Below, one piece after another: positions 6,812 to 15,248 of a stretch of 47,947 nt of DNA. Numbering within the stretch: the stretch's first letter is position 1; every line of letters starts with the position of its first letter. The DNA comes from Bdellovibrionales bacterium. GTDB lineage: Bacteria > Bdellovibrionota > Bdellovibrionia > Bdellovibrionales > JAMPXM01. Location: NCBI GenBank assembly GCA_005808505.1, contig SYLX01000050.1:1-47947 (forward strand), read 5' to 3'. The notes under the pieces are model-generated. The model was not told the origin of the DNA. It worked only from the letters and a program-made list of their open reading frames with translations, and ran no database searches. A program made the position numbers and the translations under genes.

Positions 6812-9076
6812 TTACTTTTGCTCGTCGAGGATGAAGTTGGCCGGCTTCAAAGCTTTCCATCCACGTTCGACGAGTTTTCCGTACTCGTAATTCACCATGT
6901 CGGGCTCTTTGTTGTCCGTGTTGCCCCAGAACAGTTCGCTTCCGACTTTTCCGCAAGTAGCTTCTTCTACCTTCGCGGGATCCGTCGGCATCTTTCTCCA
7001 GATCAGAGTGAAGGCAATGTGCTGACGCGGCCCTTGATAGTAACGGATGCGGACGGGGATCCGCGACGTGTTCGTGAAATCGAGACCTTGAAGATTACAC
7101 TTCATTTGAGTTGAGTGGTCTCCATCGTTATCGATGAGGGGCTTCCAGGGCCCATTGGCGGAATCCTTGTACTCAACTTTCGATCCGTCATCCGAGATGA
7201 TCGCAATCTGATATTTGCCGGCGCTATCGACTCCGGCTTCGAGCTTCAGCAAAGATTCGAGGTTCAGCGCGAAGTATTCCTGAAGGATCTGGCCAGAGTT
7301 GTCGCGCAAAATCGAGCCGTCCTGAGTTTTGAAACCAGCCGTAAACGGCATCGTCGGCGTGAAAATCTGCGAGAGGTAAATCACGACGTTCGCGAGCGTA
7401 CCTTCCGAAATGTAGCGATCTACCGCCTTGGGCGGGTTGAGCTTCTGGTCGCCGGTGAGGTACCAGAGATTCGCTTTCAGACCCTTCTTGCATTGGTCAG
7501 CGCCGCTGCCGGATCCGAAAGGATCGCAGACGATTTGGTTCACGCGCCAAGAGATGGGTGTCGAACGCGCGCTATTGCCGGCGATGTCGGTCGCGGCGAT
7601 TTCGAACTTATGCTCGCCGATCGCTTGATCCATGTACTTAACGGTCGTAAGCGTTTTGCAGTTCTGCGAAGTCTTAGTGCCGAGCGAGGTTTTTTCGCAA
7701 ACGGCCGAATCGATTCCCGAAGGATCGTTAATCGAGAAGCTGAACTGAGCGTCTTTGTCGTCGTTTGTGAGAACGGGGCCCGTTACGTTGATCTGGGGTC
7801 CAGTAATATCCACTTTGAAGGAATATAGCGGAGCCTCGCGCAAGTTGCCCACGTCGTCTTCGGCTACAACTTTCGCTTTATAAGACGCACCGTCCGCGAG
7901 TGTACAAGAAGCTCCTTGGAAGAGATGCATCGTCGTCGGTGCCGCAACTGTAACCTCCGGGCAGACAACGGCCGATCCCGATGCATTCAGGATCGAAACT
8001 CGATAGCTTTCGGCACTGTTAGAAGCTGTCCAGTGAACGCGCGGAACGGGGACGACACCGAGGTATTCGTCGATTTTCGATTCGCCGGTGCTCGAAATCC
8101 CGATCACGTCGAAGGCACCTGAAGGAGCTTGATCGACAACGAACGTGTACGGAGCGATTTCGGCTACGTTACCGGCTTTATCTTTCGCCCAAAGCTTAAA
8201 GGTGTAGGTGACGTCCGTGTTAGCGGAGCCAAGGTTATTGATCGAAACGGGAGACGTGCATCCGGGATTTGTCGTGCCTTGCATACTGCCGGTATCGAGT
8301 CGACAGTAAACAAGTTCCACTCCGGCAGTCGCATCATCCGCTTCGAAGCGGAACGTCGCGCTTGATTTGCCCGTGCGTGCGGGAGGAGTTGCGGTCAAAC
8401 GAACATTCGGCGGCGTCTGGTCGATAACCCAACCGTGTTCGATGGGGTTGGAAACGTTACCTGCGCGGTCAATTGCGCGAACTTGCACGCGCTGTGCGCC
8501 TTCAGTGAGACCGCTCGAGAGGTAAGGGCCTTTGCACTTTGCCCAAGTGCCGGTGTTGGTTTTACATTCGAATTCATCAGCTCCGCTGAGACTGTCGATT
8601 CCGCGGAAGTCGTGGCGAGCTTCTGCAAGCTTCGTGAATGCCGGCGGATGTTCAATAAACTCAGCTGTAGGAGCCGTGTCGTCGTGAGTGATGGAAGCTT
8701 CGATACAAGGCAAAGCCGCGCCGTTCTTCGCGGTGAATTTCGCGTAGACGCGAGCCTTCGAGTTCAGTTGGGCTAAGAGCCATGGACGCTCGGCGCGAAC
8801 GTCTTCCCATTCGCCTCCCGACTCGCAGGAAGAATCATTGGTGAGGTACATTTTGGAAGCCAGCGGTGCGCGAACTTGCACCTTTACACCAACAATGTTC
8901 GTGTACTCGGCGCCGTTGTTGATCGCAAGCGACGAAGTGCTGAAGAACTCCTGTTTGTTGGCTTCTTCGGGCTCAAAGCCCATCATCTTGTTGCTGCAGT
9001 TTTGAAACGACAGCACGAGGCCTAGTGAAGCTGTTGCGAGGAGAGTCGGGTACAAACGTCGCTTAGTAATTCTCAT
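6812..9076 (-). CDS. Large exported (probable lipoprotein) Ig-like/PA14 domain protein
   Basis: A protein of about 754 residues. The start at 9076 has AGAGG five bases before it; the frame is open to a GTG at 9103 with no such site. The N-terminus is MRITKRR, a hydrophobic run, then LSFQNC with Cys27. This looks like a lipoprotein signal, but FQN before the Cys departs from the usual lipobox. Residues of roughly 140-510 contain repeated units opening with phrases such as DDTAPTAEF, IDQTPPNVRL, VDQAPSGAF and VDITGPQINV, which resemble bacterial Ig-like or HYR-type repeats. The C-terminal part (from LKANLWYLTGDQK to FTLIWRKMP) has the look of a PA14 carbohydrate-binding domain. A cell-surface adhesion or binding role is inferred. 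Confidence 0.85.
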   Translation of the reverse strand: MRITKRRLYPTLLATASLGLVLSFQNCSNKMMGFEPEEANKQEFFSTSSLAINNGAEYTNIVGVKVQVRAPLASKMYLTNDSSCESGGEWEDVRAERPWLLAQLNSKARVYAKFTAKNGAALPCIEASITHDDTAPTAEFIEHPPAFTKLAEARHDFRGIDSLSGADEFECKTNTGTWAKCKGPYLSSGLTEGAQRVQVRAIDRAGNVSNPIEHGWVIDQTPPNVRLTATPPARTGKSSATFRFEADDATAGVELVYCRLDTGSMQGTTNPGCTSPVSINNLGSANTDVTYTFKLWAKDKAGNVAEIAPYTFVVDQAPSGAFDVIGISSTGESKIDEYLGVVPVPRVHWTASNSAESYRVSILNASGSAVVCPEVTVAAPTTMHLFQGASCTLADGASYKAKVVAEDDVGNLREAPLYSFKVDITGPQINVTGPVLTNDDKDAQFSFSINDPSGIDSAVCEKTSLGTKTSQNCKTLTTVKYMDQAIGEHKFEIAATDIAGNSARSTPISWRVNQIVCDPFGSGSGADQCKKGLKANLWYLTGDQKLNPPKAVDRYISEGTLANVVIYLSQIFTPTMPFTAGFKTQDGSILRDNSGQILQEYFALNLESLLKLEAGVDSAGKYQIAIISDDGSKVEYKDSANGPWKPLIDNDGDHSTQMKCNLQGLDFTNTSRIPVRIRYYQGPRQHIAFTLIWRKMPTDPAKVEEATCGKVGSELFWGNTDNKEPDMVNYEYGKLVERGWKALKPANFILDEQK

Positions 9077-9252
9077 GCAGACCTCTTCGGCACGTTCGGC
9101 CACGTCTTAAAATTCGACGTCGCTGTTAGAGCCGCGCTTTGAGCAAATTGAGTCTTTCTAAGATATCATGAGGCTAAGTGAGCGATCCAACGTCAGTGTA
9201 AAGTTGGTCTCAAGCTGAGATGTTTAATTGCGAGTTGTCTCGAAATGAAACG

Positions 9253-9663
9253 TCAACTGCCCGTCGGCAGGTACTTTTGCAAAACGTCTTCGACGTCGGA
9301 GTAGGTGTAAGGCTTAGGGAGCATGCCGTCCATGCCGCACTCGCTGCAACGAAGACGGTTCTCGAGCGAGTCATCCGAAGTGAAAGCGATGATGTTGCTG
9401 CGACGGCCGGATTCGTTCGTTTCGCGCTTTCTGATTTCGGCGGCGACTTCGTAACCATCCATTGTGGGCATGCTGCAATCAAGGAGTACGAGATCAAACG
9501 ATCGTTCTTCAAGAAGCTCGAGCGCTTTTGAACCACAGTCGATCGTTTCCGGCTCCAGACCAAAGCCGCGTAGCATTTGTTCAATCAGTTTGAGGGTGAT
9601 CCAGTTGTCATCGACAACCAAAACGTCACCGTTGAATTTCCTCTCGACCGAGCTATACGACAT
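9253..9663 (-). CDS. Stand-alone receiver (CheY-like) protein
   Basis: A receiver domain with VLVVDDN at the N-terminus, the phospho-acceptor Asp in LLDCSMPTMDG, the switch Thr in IAFTSDD, and Lys in LPKPY; no output domain is present. It ends shortly after the last helix (KYLPTGS). The start chosen gives 136 residues (MSYSSVERKFNGDVLVVDDN). The frame is open upstream to an ATG at 9795, but that lies inside the hairpin behind argH and would add a 44-residue tail without family likeness. No strong ribosome binding site marks either start. It may pair with one of the hybrid kinases as a phosphate sink or adaptor; no cognate kinase adjoins it. Confidence 0.85.
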   Translation of the reverse strand: MSYSSVERKFNGDVLVVDDNWITLKLIEQMLRGFGLEPETIDCGSKALELLEERSFDLVLLDCSMPTMDGYEVAAEIRKRETNESGRRSNIIAFTSDDSLENRLRCSECGMDGMLPKPYTYSDVEDVLQKYLPTGS

Positions 9664-9781
9664 GGTGACATTTTCGTCTTCTTTATCTCTTAACACAAGA
9701 TCCAGCCAGCGAGAGATCGTAGAAATTGGTTTAGTCAGGTGGAACGTCCGTAGGCATTTCAGCCCCGAGCTAAAGTCGCGT

Positions 9782-9814
9782 ACTGGACCGCACACGTTGC
9801 GCGTGCGGTCCAGT
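9782..9814 (-). terminator. 12-pair hairpin behind argH
   Basis: ACTGGACCGCAC and GTGCGGTCCAGT form a perfect 12-pair stem with a 9-base loop, four bases beyond the argH stop. No T run follows on the minus strand, so it may act as a 3'-end stabiliser or a weak terminator rather than a classic intrinsic one. Confidence 0.6.
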
Positions 9815-9817
9815 TAC

Positions 9818-11206
9818 TTACGGTCGAAGGAGTTCTTTTGCTCGCGTGATCTGTTCTCGCACGCACTCGGGGCTTGTACCACCCCGAGAGGTGCGCGCAT
9901 TCATCACGGCCGAATGAGCCAGCGACTTGACCGAGCTTTCATCAAACGTCGGATGAAAAGCGCAAAGTTCGCCAGCCGACATGGATTCCAGGGCGCGCCC
10001 GGATCGCAAACAATGTCGAACGATTTGACCGACGATTTCGTGAGCTTCGCGAAATGGAACGCCTTTTCTCGCCAGTTCATCGGCGAGGTCCGTCGCGTTT
10101 GAGAAATCTCCTTTCAATGCCTCTGACATCTGCTCGCGGTGGAACTGCGCGTTTTCGAACATTCTACGCATGAGGCGCGCGCAGTCGAGTGCGTTATCCA
10201 AGCCTTGAAAGAGATGAATTTTATCCTCTTGCTGATCACGATTGTAAGCGAGCGGCAAGGATTTCATCATCGTGAGAGCGCCCACGAGCGCGCCGTACGC
10301 CCGGCCGGTTCTGCCGCGAATAAGCTCCGCGACGTCGGGATTCTTTTTCTGCGGCATGATGCTTGAGCCTGTCGTCACGCTATCATCGAGCGTAAGGAAG
10401 CCGAACGTCGGAGACGTCCAAATCACGATCTCTTCGGAGAGCCGAGACAAATGCATCGCGAAAATCGATCCTGCGCTCAGGATCTCGAGCACGAAGTCAC
10501 GATCGGAAACCGCATCCATGCTGTTTTCGGCGAGGCTAACAAAACCGAGCTCCTTGCTGACAGATTCGCGATCGAGCGCGAACGAAGTTCCCGCGAGCGC
10601 TGCGGAACCAAGGGGAAGGCTCAGCGTTCTTTTGACGGCGTCGGTATAACGCTCGTGATCGCGTTGAAACATCCAGAAGTACGCCATCAAATGATGCGCA
10701 AGGCTCACCGGTTGTGCGGGCTGGAAATGCGTAAGACCAGGAAGCAGGGTTTCAACTTCTGCTTCCGCGGTCTCGCAGAGCCAGGCCTGAAGCGCGCGGA
10801 TCTCCGTTTGCAGCTCGGTAATTTGCCGAGCTGCCGCCAAGCGCGTAGCCGTCGCGACTTGGTCGTTACGGCTGCGCGCTGTGTGCAGTTTTCCTGCGAC
10901 AGGTCCGACTTCTTCACGCAAAAGGCGCTCGATTTCGGAGTGTACGTCTTCTGCCTCGGGCGAAAAAATCTCTTCGCCCTTTGCGAAGGCGTTTTCGATT
11001 CTTGCGTGGACGCGCTGAAGGCCCGTGAGCAAGGCATCTGCTTCGTTTTGAGGGAGTATGCCTTGTTGGCCCAGCATCCGTGCGTGCGCGACTGAGCCTT
11101 CGATATCGGCGCTCCAAAGGCGGGCGTCGCAGGAAAGCGAGGAAGAAAAACGCGCAACTTGCGTGTCGAGATCCTTTTCAAAACGCCCGCCCCAGAGTTT
11201 CGACAT
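9818..11206 (-). CDS. argH: Argininosuccinate lyase
   Basis: A 462-residue enzyme splitting argininosuccinate into arginine and fumarate, the last step of arginine synthesis. Family marks are MSKLWGGRF at the start, TARSRNDQVAT (109-119), the GLTHFQPAQP segment with His160, and the fumarase/lyase superfamily signature GSSIMPQKKNPD (280-291) carrying the catalytic Ser loop. The length is normal. It starts two bases after the argG stop, so the two genes form one minus-strand operon read away from argC. A long perfect hairpin follows the stop codon. Confidence 0.97.
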   Translation of the reverse strand: MSKLWGGRFEKDLDTQVARFSSSLSCDARLWSADIEGSVAHARMLGQQGILPQNEADALLTGLQRVHARIENAFAKGEEIFSPEAEDVHSEIERLLREEVGPVAGKLHTARSRNDQVATATRLAAARQITELQTEIRALQAWLCETAEAEVETLLPGLTHFQPAQPVSLAHHLMAYFWMFQRDHERYTDAVKRTLSLPLGSAALAGTSFALDRESVSKELGFVSLAENSMDAVSDRDFVLEILSAGSIFAMHLSRLSEEIVIWTSPTFGFLTLDDSVTTGSSIMPQKKNPDVAELIRGRTGRAYGALVGALTMMKSLPLAYNRDQQEDKIHLFQGLDNALDCARLMRRMFENAQFHREQMSEALKGDFSNATDLADELARKGVPFREAHEIVGQIVRHCLRSGRALESMSAGELCAFHPTFDESSVKSLAHSAVMNARTSRGGTSPECVREQITRAKELLRP

Positions 11207-11208
11207 CG

Positions 11209-12480
11209 TTATTTCCCTTTCAATGCCTGAAGGTGATGAAACATCCTTGCTTGGAGGCCGAAGTTCTTCACTGCGCCGGTGCTCTCGCGTTGATCAAACG
11301 TCTGGCTATCGAAGGAGGCTAGGTCTTCTGAGTAGAGCGCCCAATCGCTCTTTCGGCCCAAGACCGTGCATTGTCCTTTGTAAAGCGAGAGTCGAACTTC
11401 TCCTGAAACTCGCGTTTGCGTCGTATCGATGAAAGCTGAAAGCGCCATTTTCAAAGGATCTTGCCAGAGTCCTTCGTAAGCCAAGCGACTCCATTCAAGA
11501 TCGACCGATTTCTTGAAGCGAAGCTCGTCTCTTGTCAGCACAAGGGCTTCGAGGGCCTGGTGAGCTTTGAGCAAGAGCGTAGCTCCAGGGCACTCGTAAT
11601 TTTCCCGGACCTTCAAGCCCATCAAGCGATCTTCCATGATGTCGATGCGACCAACACCATGCTGACCCGCGATTTCGTTTGCGAGCTGCACCAATGCACC
11701 GGGCGCATAGTTTCTTCCGTCGATGGCAACGGGAAGTCCTTGGTCAAAGGTGATCGTGACTTCCTGACGTTGAGACGGAGCTTTCTCTGGGCTCTGCGTC
11801 CATTGGAAAATTTCCTCCGGCGGAGCGAAGTCCGGCTCTTCAAGGCGCCCACCTTCGATCGAACGGCCCCAAAGGTTTTCGTCGATGCTCCAAATTTTCT
11901 CAAGGCTCTGCTGGATCGGCACACCTTTGCTTTGGGCGTATTCGATCTCCCAGCTCCGCGTGAGGTTGCGCTCACGGATGGGGGCGTGGATCACGGCATC
12001 GGGCATCAACGCGCGAAGCGTGAATTCGATGCGAAACTGATCGTTACCCTTACCTGTGCAACCGTGCGCAAAGCTTTTTGCGCCGAGTGAATTTGCGACT
12101 TCCGCTGCCTTTGCCGCGATGAGGGGGCGCGCGATCGAAGTGCTCATCGGGTAACCTTGATAGTCGCCATTTGCCTTCAAAGCGGGGAAGCAATAGTCAC
12201 GAACGAACTCATCCTTCGCGTCGACCGTGAAGTGCTTGGTCTTGAGAGTTTTTGCTTTAGCTTCGGCTTGCTCAATATCTTCTTTCGGTTGTCCGACATC
12301 GACCGTAACTGTGACGACTTCTTTATAGCCGTACTCCTCGCGCATCATGGGAATGCAGATCGAAGTATCGAGACCTCCGGAGTAGACGAGGACGACAGTC
12401 TCAGCGCCAGCGTTTTGCGAACGCGAGGTCTGTGTCAGTTTCAGGTCAGGATTGGGATTCTTTTGTTCGGTCGGCTTCAT
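11209..12480 (-). CDS. argG: Argininosuccinate synthase
   Basis: A 423-residue enzyme that joins citrulline and aspartate using ATP. The N-type ATP pyrophosphatase loop is VYSGGLDTS (32-40). Other family segments are TVDVGQPKED, GCTGKGNDQFRIE, and the GRSIEGGRLEEP region. The ATG chosen has AGAGGAGG just upstream; the frame is also open to a GTG at 12510, but that start would lie before this ribosome site. Compared with the family, about 25 polar residues (KPTEQKNPNPDLKLTQ...) precede the catalytic domain; their role is unknown. It is the first gene of argGH, transcribed divergently from argC. Confidence 0.96.
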   Translation of the reverse strand: MKPTEQKNPNPDLKLTQTSRSQNAGAETVVLVYSGGLDTSICIPMMREEYGYKEVVTVTVDVGQPKEDIEQAEAKAKTLKTKHFTVDAKDEFVRDYCFPALKANGDYQGYPMSTSIARPLIAAKAAEVANSLGAKSFAHGCTGKGNDQFRIEFTLRALMPDAVIHAPIRERNLTRSWEIEYAQSKGVPIQQSLEKIWSIDENLWGRSIEGGRLEEPDFAPPEEIFQWTQSPEKAPSQRQEVTITFDQGLPVAIDGRNYAPGALVQLANEIAGQHGVGRIDIMEDRLMGLKVRENYECPGATLLLKAHQALEALVLTRDELRFKKSVDLEWSRLAYEGLWQDPLKMALSAFIDTTQTRVSGEVRLSLYKGQCTVLGRKSDWALYSEDLASFDSQTFDQRESTGAVKNFGLQARMFHHLQALKGK

Positions 12481-12699
12481 TTCGCCTCCTCTCGCTGATT
12501 TAATGGCCACTGTTTCAATAGCATTGTTTTAGTTCAAGTTGCCAATACAAGTCGCGCTGGCAATCGCAAATTGTCTCGGTTTTTGTTTAGTGAGCCGAAG
12601 CCATCTCTGTTCTGCTCCGCTCACTTAGGGCTTCCTGCCCTTAGTTCAAATCTCAGTCCTCCGCGGCCGAGTTCGGCTGTCTCGCGCCTTTTTCGGTTT

Positions 12700-12713
12700 T
12701 GCATATCTATGCA
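12700..12713. promoter_or_regulatory. ARG-box-like palindrome (candidate ArgR operator)
   Basis: TGCATATCTATGCA reads TGCAT-ATCT-ATGCA, the same 5-4-5 layout as the Escherichia coli ARG box (TGAAT-W4-ATTCA) with one base changed in each half. It lies in the argG/argC control region, and argR is the last gene of the plus-strand operon. A further half site TGCATTCGT is at 12752-12760. Confidence 0.55.
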
Positions 12714-12769
12714 CGATTTTTCTTGCAAACAAAAGAAAAATTTGACATTTATGCATTCGTACCGAAACT

Positions 12770-12796
12770 TTATGCAAGAGCGTGCATAAGAATTAA
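12770..12796. promoter_or_regulatory. Second cluster of ARG-box-like half sites
   Basis: TTATGCA (12770-12776) and TGCATAA (12783-12789) form a perfect 7-base inverted repeat. The right part also reads TGCAT-AAGA-ATTAA, a near match to an ARG box. If ATGCA at 12772-12776 is taken as the right half of a weaker box, the two box centres lie about 20 bases apart, close to the tandem spacing known for ArgR hexamer binding. Confidence 0.45.
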
Positions 12797-12841
12797 GTAG
12801 GCGCGTCGGGGCGTCAGGCCCAATTCCGTGGGTCAACCGTT

Positions 12842-12871
12842 AGCGGTAGGTTGATCAGCGGTAGGTTGATG
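12842..12871 (+). repeat. Tandem 15-base repeat in the argC leader
   Basis: AGCGGTAGGTTGATC is followed directly by AGCGGTAGGTTGATG (14 of 15 identical). A looser pair follows: AGCTAATTGATG and AGCTGATTGACG (about 12890-12915). All lie in the 5' leader, within 90 bases of the argC start. Confidence 0.75.
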
Positions 12872-12930
12872 GGCAGCTGACTGCGCATTAGCTAATTGAT
12901 GATGAGCTGATTGACGAGAGGGAAGAGCAA

Positions 12931-14052
12931 ATGACGGTGACGCAAAAGAGTGCAAAACAAGCATCTCAAGGCCGTGCGAAGGTTCGCGTCGCCGTGGTCG
13001 GCGCCCGCGGGTACGCCGGCCTCGAGCTTACACGTCTTTTGCTCAAACATCCCATGGCGAATCTCGTAAGCTGCTTTGCGACTTCCTCTTTTCAACTCTC
13101 CGATTCACTAGGGGAGCGCCGAGCGCGGGATGTGCGCTGCTTGTCGATCGAGGCACTTGATGCCGAAGTTTCGGCTCAAGGAATCGAAGTCGTTTTTCTC
13201 GCGACGCCCGCAGAGACTTCAGTTCAGCTTGCGCCTCGTTTGTTGAGCCTCGGTGCGCACGTCATCGATCTCAGTGGAGCGTTTCGCTTGCCCGGTCGAA
13301 ACCCCACAGGCTGCATCGAGATGTATGAGAAGTGGTACGGTTTTGCGCACGCCGCACCTGAACTTGTGGCACGTGCTGAGTACGGATTGGTGCCGTGGTA
13401 CTCCGAAAATGAGCGTCCCGAAGGACCAAGACTTGTCGCGAACCCTGGCTGCTTCGCTACGGCCGTGTTGATGGCGGTTCTTCCGCTCTTCAAAAACGGA
13501 CTCATCGATGCGTCATCGCTCGTGATCGATGCGAAGTCCGGTACGACGGGAGCCGGTCGGAAGGCCGAAGAGCGTCTGCTTCATGCCGAGGTCGACGGGC
13601 TTTGTCTTCCGTACCGGATCGGACGTCATCAGCACGAGCCGGAGATTCAGCAGGCCGCGCAAACTTTTGGGGGTGTTGCGTTTCAACCCTTCTTCACGAC
13701 GCACCTTTTGAACGTGCGGCGCGGAATCGTGGCGAGCATCTATGCCAAATGCGCGACTGAAACGGATGGTAGAGCCGTTGAGCAAGCTTTTGAAGGAGCA
13801 TACGGCAGCAGCGCGCTCGTAGAGGTCGCATGCTTAGATGAAGCAGGGGCGGACAAGCTTTTGAATTTGAGAAGAGTTGTAGGAACTCCGCGCACGCAGA
13901 TTGCGTGGCGGATTGTGGATGGCCGGCTCTATTTGTTCTCGTTGATCGACAATTTATTGAAAGGCGCCGCTTCGCAAGCGGTCGAGAACTTCAACCGCGT
14001 GATCTCATGCGCCGCTGAAACCGGGCTTGAGGAAATGGAGGGATTGCTATGA
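12931..14052 (+). CDS. argC: N-acetyl-gamma-glutamyl-phosphate reductase
   Basis: A 373-residue NADPH enzyme reducing N-acetylglutamyl phosphate to the semialdehyde, the third step of ornithine synthesis. The nucleotide loop is VVGARGYAGLEL (22-33), the active-site Cys174 lies in NPGCFAT, and His233/His235 are in GRHQHEPEI. It is about 30 residues longer than many homologues, partly from a basic N-terminal lead (MTVTQKSAKQASQGRAK). A GAGAGGGAAGAG run precedes the ATG. It opens the argCJBFR series, and its stop overlaps the argJ start as ATGA. Confidence 0.96.
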   Translation: MTVTQKSAKQASQGRAKVRVAVVGARGYAGLELTRLLLKHPMANLVSCFATSSFQLSDSLGERRARDVRCLSIEALDAEVSAQGIEVVFLATPAETSVQLAPRLLSLGAHVIDLSGAFRLPGRNPTGCIEMYEKWYGFAHAAPELVARAEYGLVPWYSENERPEGPRLVANPGCFATAVLMAVLPLFKNGLIDASSLVIDAKSGTTGAGRKAEERLLHAEVDGLCLPYRIGRHQHEPEIQQAAQTFGGVAFQPFFTTHLLNVRRGIVASIYAKCATETDGRAVEQAFEGAYGSSALVEVACLDEAGADKLLNLRRVVGTPRTQIAWRIVDGRLYLFSLIDNLLKGAASQAVENFNRVISCAAETGLEEMEGLL

Positions 14053-15248
14053 CCCCCGGACCTGGAATTAACCGAACTCCTTTGCCTAAAGGTTTCTTCG
14101 CGTCGGGCGTTAACTGCGGAGTGCGCCGTTATCGTCCTGATTTGGGGATCATCCTCAGTGAGAAGCCGGCCGTAGCCGCAGGCGTCTTCACGCTCAATCA
14201 GTGTGCAGGCGCGCCGGTTCGCTACTGTCGCGAGATTCTTCCGAGCGAGTCGGTGCGCGCGATCATCACCAATAGTGGTCAAGCTAACGCCGCAACGGGA
14301 GTTGAAGGCGAGCGCGCCAATCGCGAGATGGTCTTTGAAGTCGCGAAAGAACTCGGCTGCTACCCGAAGGAAATCTTGGCGGCATCGACTGGCGTCATCG
14401 GACCTCAGCTCGACCTCAAAAAGATTTTGCCGGCGATCAGCCACATGGTATCGCGCGCGGACGAAACGGCCGAAAGCTTCGCGCTCGCGATCCTTACCAC
14501 GGATCTCGTACCGAAAACGGTGACGGAAACCGTCGAGCTTTCGGGTGGCGTCGTTCGCATCACCGGAATCTGCAAAGGCTCCGGAATGATTCACCCGAAT
14601 ATGGCAACGATGCTCGGCTACTTGCTCACGGACGCGGAAATATCGGCAGCGCGTGCGGACAAGTACCTGCGCGAGGCGGTCGATGCGAGCTTCAACATGA
14701 TCTCGGTCGATGGCGATACGTCGACGAACGACTCCGTTTTTCTTCTCGCCAATGGCGCTTCGGGCGTTTCGGTGATGTCGGAAGCGGACGAAGTCAAGTT
14801 CCGTCGTGCGCTCAACGATGTCGCGATCTTCTTGGCGCAAGCGATTGCCGCTGACGGAGAGGGCGCAAGCAAACTCGTCGAGGTCCGCGTAACGGGCGCG
14901 ACTTCACTGGATGTCGCAAAACGGGCGGCTCGTGGAGTCACCGTTAGTCCGCTGGTGAAAACGGCGATGCACGGGGAAGATCCGAATTGGGGCCGCATCA
15001 TCGCGAGGCTCGGAGCTGAGCAAGTGAGCGAAGCTGAGCTTCAGCGGATGGTCTTGAAAATTCAAGGCACGATTCTCTTCGCTGAGGGACGACCGGCAAC
15101 GTTCGACCGCGATCAAGTGAAGAGTTCGCTGAAGAAGCACAAAATTGAAGTCGAGATCGACTTTCGTGCGGGTGAACATCGCGCGACGGCATGGGGCTGC
15201 GATCTCTCGAAGAAGTACGTCGACATCAACACGGAATACACGACATGA
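14049..15248 (+). CDS. argJ: Bifunctional ornithine acetyltransferase / N-acetylglutamate synthase
   Basis: A 399-residue enzyme that moves the acetyl group from acetylornithine back to glutamate, which makes the pathway cyclic and reduces the need for argA and argE. It self-cleaves into two chains. The cleavage site is visible as HPNMAT/MLGY with Thr187 as nucleophile, preceded by GICKGSGMI. SVDGDTSTNDSV and MHGEDPNWGRI are family segments, and the C-terminus [12 protein letters not shown] is typical. Four-base overlaps (ATGA) on both sides show tight coupling with argC and argB. Whether it is bifunctional or only transfers from acetylornithine cannot be told from sequence alone. Confidence 0.96.
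   Translation: MTPGPGINRTPLPKGFFASGVNCGVRRYRPDLGIILSEKPAVAAGVFTLNQCAGAPVRYCREILPSESVRAIITNSGQANAATGVEGERANREMVFEVAKELGCYPKEILAASTGVIGPQLDLKKILPAISHMVSRADETAESFALAILTTDLVPKTVTETVELSGGVVRITGICKGSGMIHPNMATMLGYLLTDAEISAARADKYLREAVDASFNMISVDGDTSTNDSVFLLANGASGVSVMSEADEVKFRRALNDVAIFLAQAIAADGEGASKLVEVRVTGATSLDVAKRAARGVTVSPLVKTAMHGEDPNWGRIIARLGAEQVSEAELQRMVLKIQGTILFAEGRPATFDRDQVKSSLKKHKIEVEIDFRAGEHRATAWGCDLSKKYVDINTEYTT

Larger units (their letters stand above)
12481..12930. other. Divergent control region between argG and argC
   Basis: About 450 bases without a supportable gene. It should hold both arginine promoters. Visible elements are a TTGACA hexamer on the plus strand at 12742-12747, several TGCAT/ATGCA palindromes around it (listed separately), a small inverted repeat AGGGC-TTCCT-GCCCT near 12630, and tandem repeats just before argC. 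The stretch 12700-12800 is clearly more AT-rich than its surroundings. Confidence 0.7.

Noticed and set aside
7115..7828. 237-codon plus-strand frame inside the lipoprotein gene
   Set aside because: It is antisense to a long protein with clear domains; the translation is Arg/Val-rich and has the look of a shadow frame.
13929..14840. 303-codon minus-strand frame across argC/argJ
   Set aside because: Antisense to two well-recognised arginine enzymes; Arg/His-rich shadow composition.
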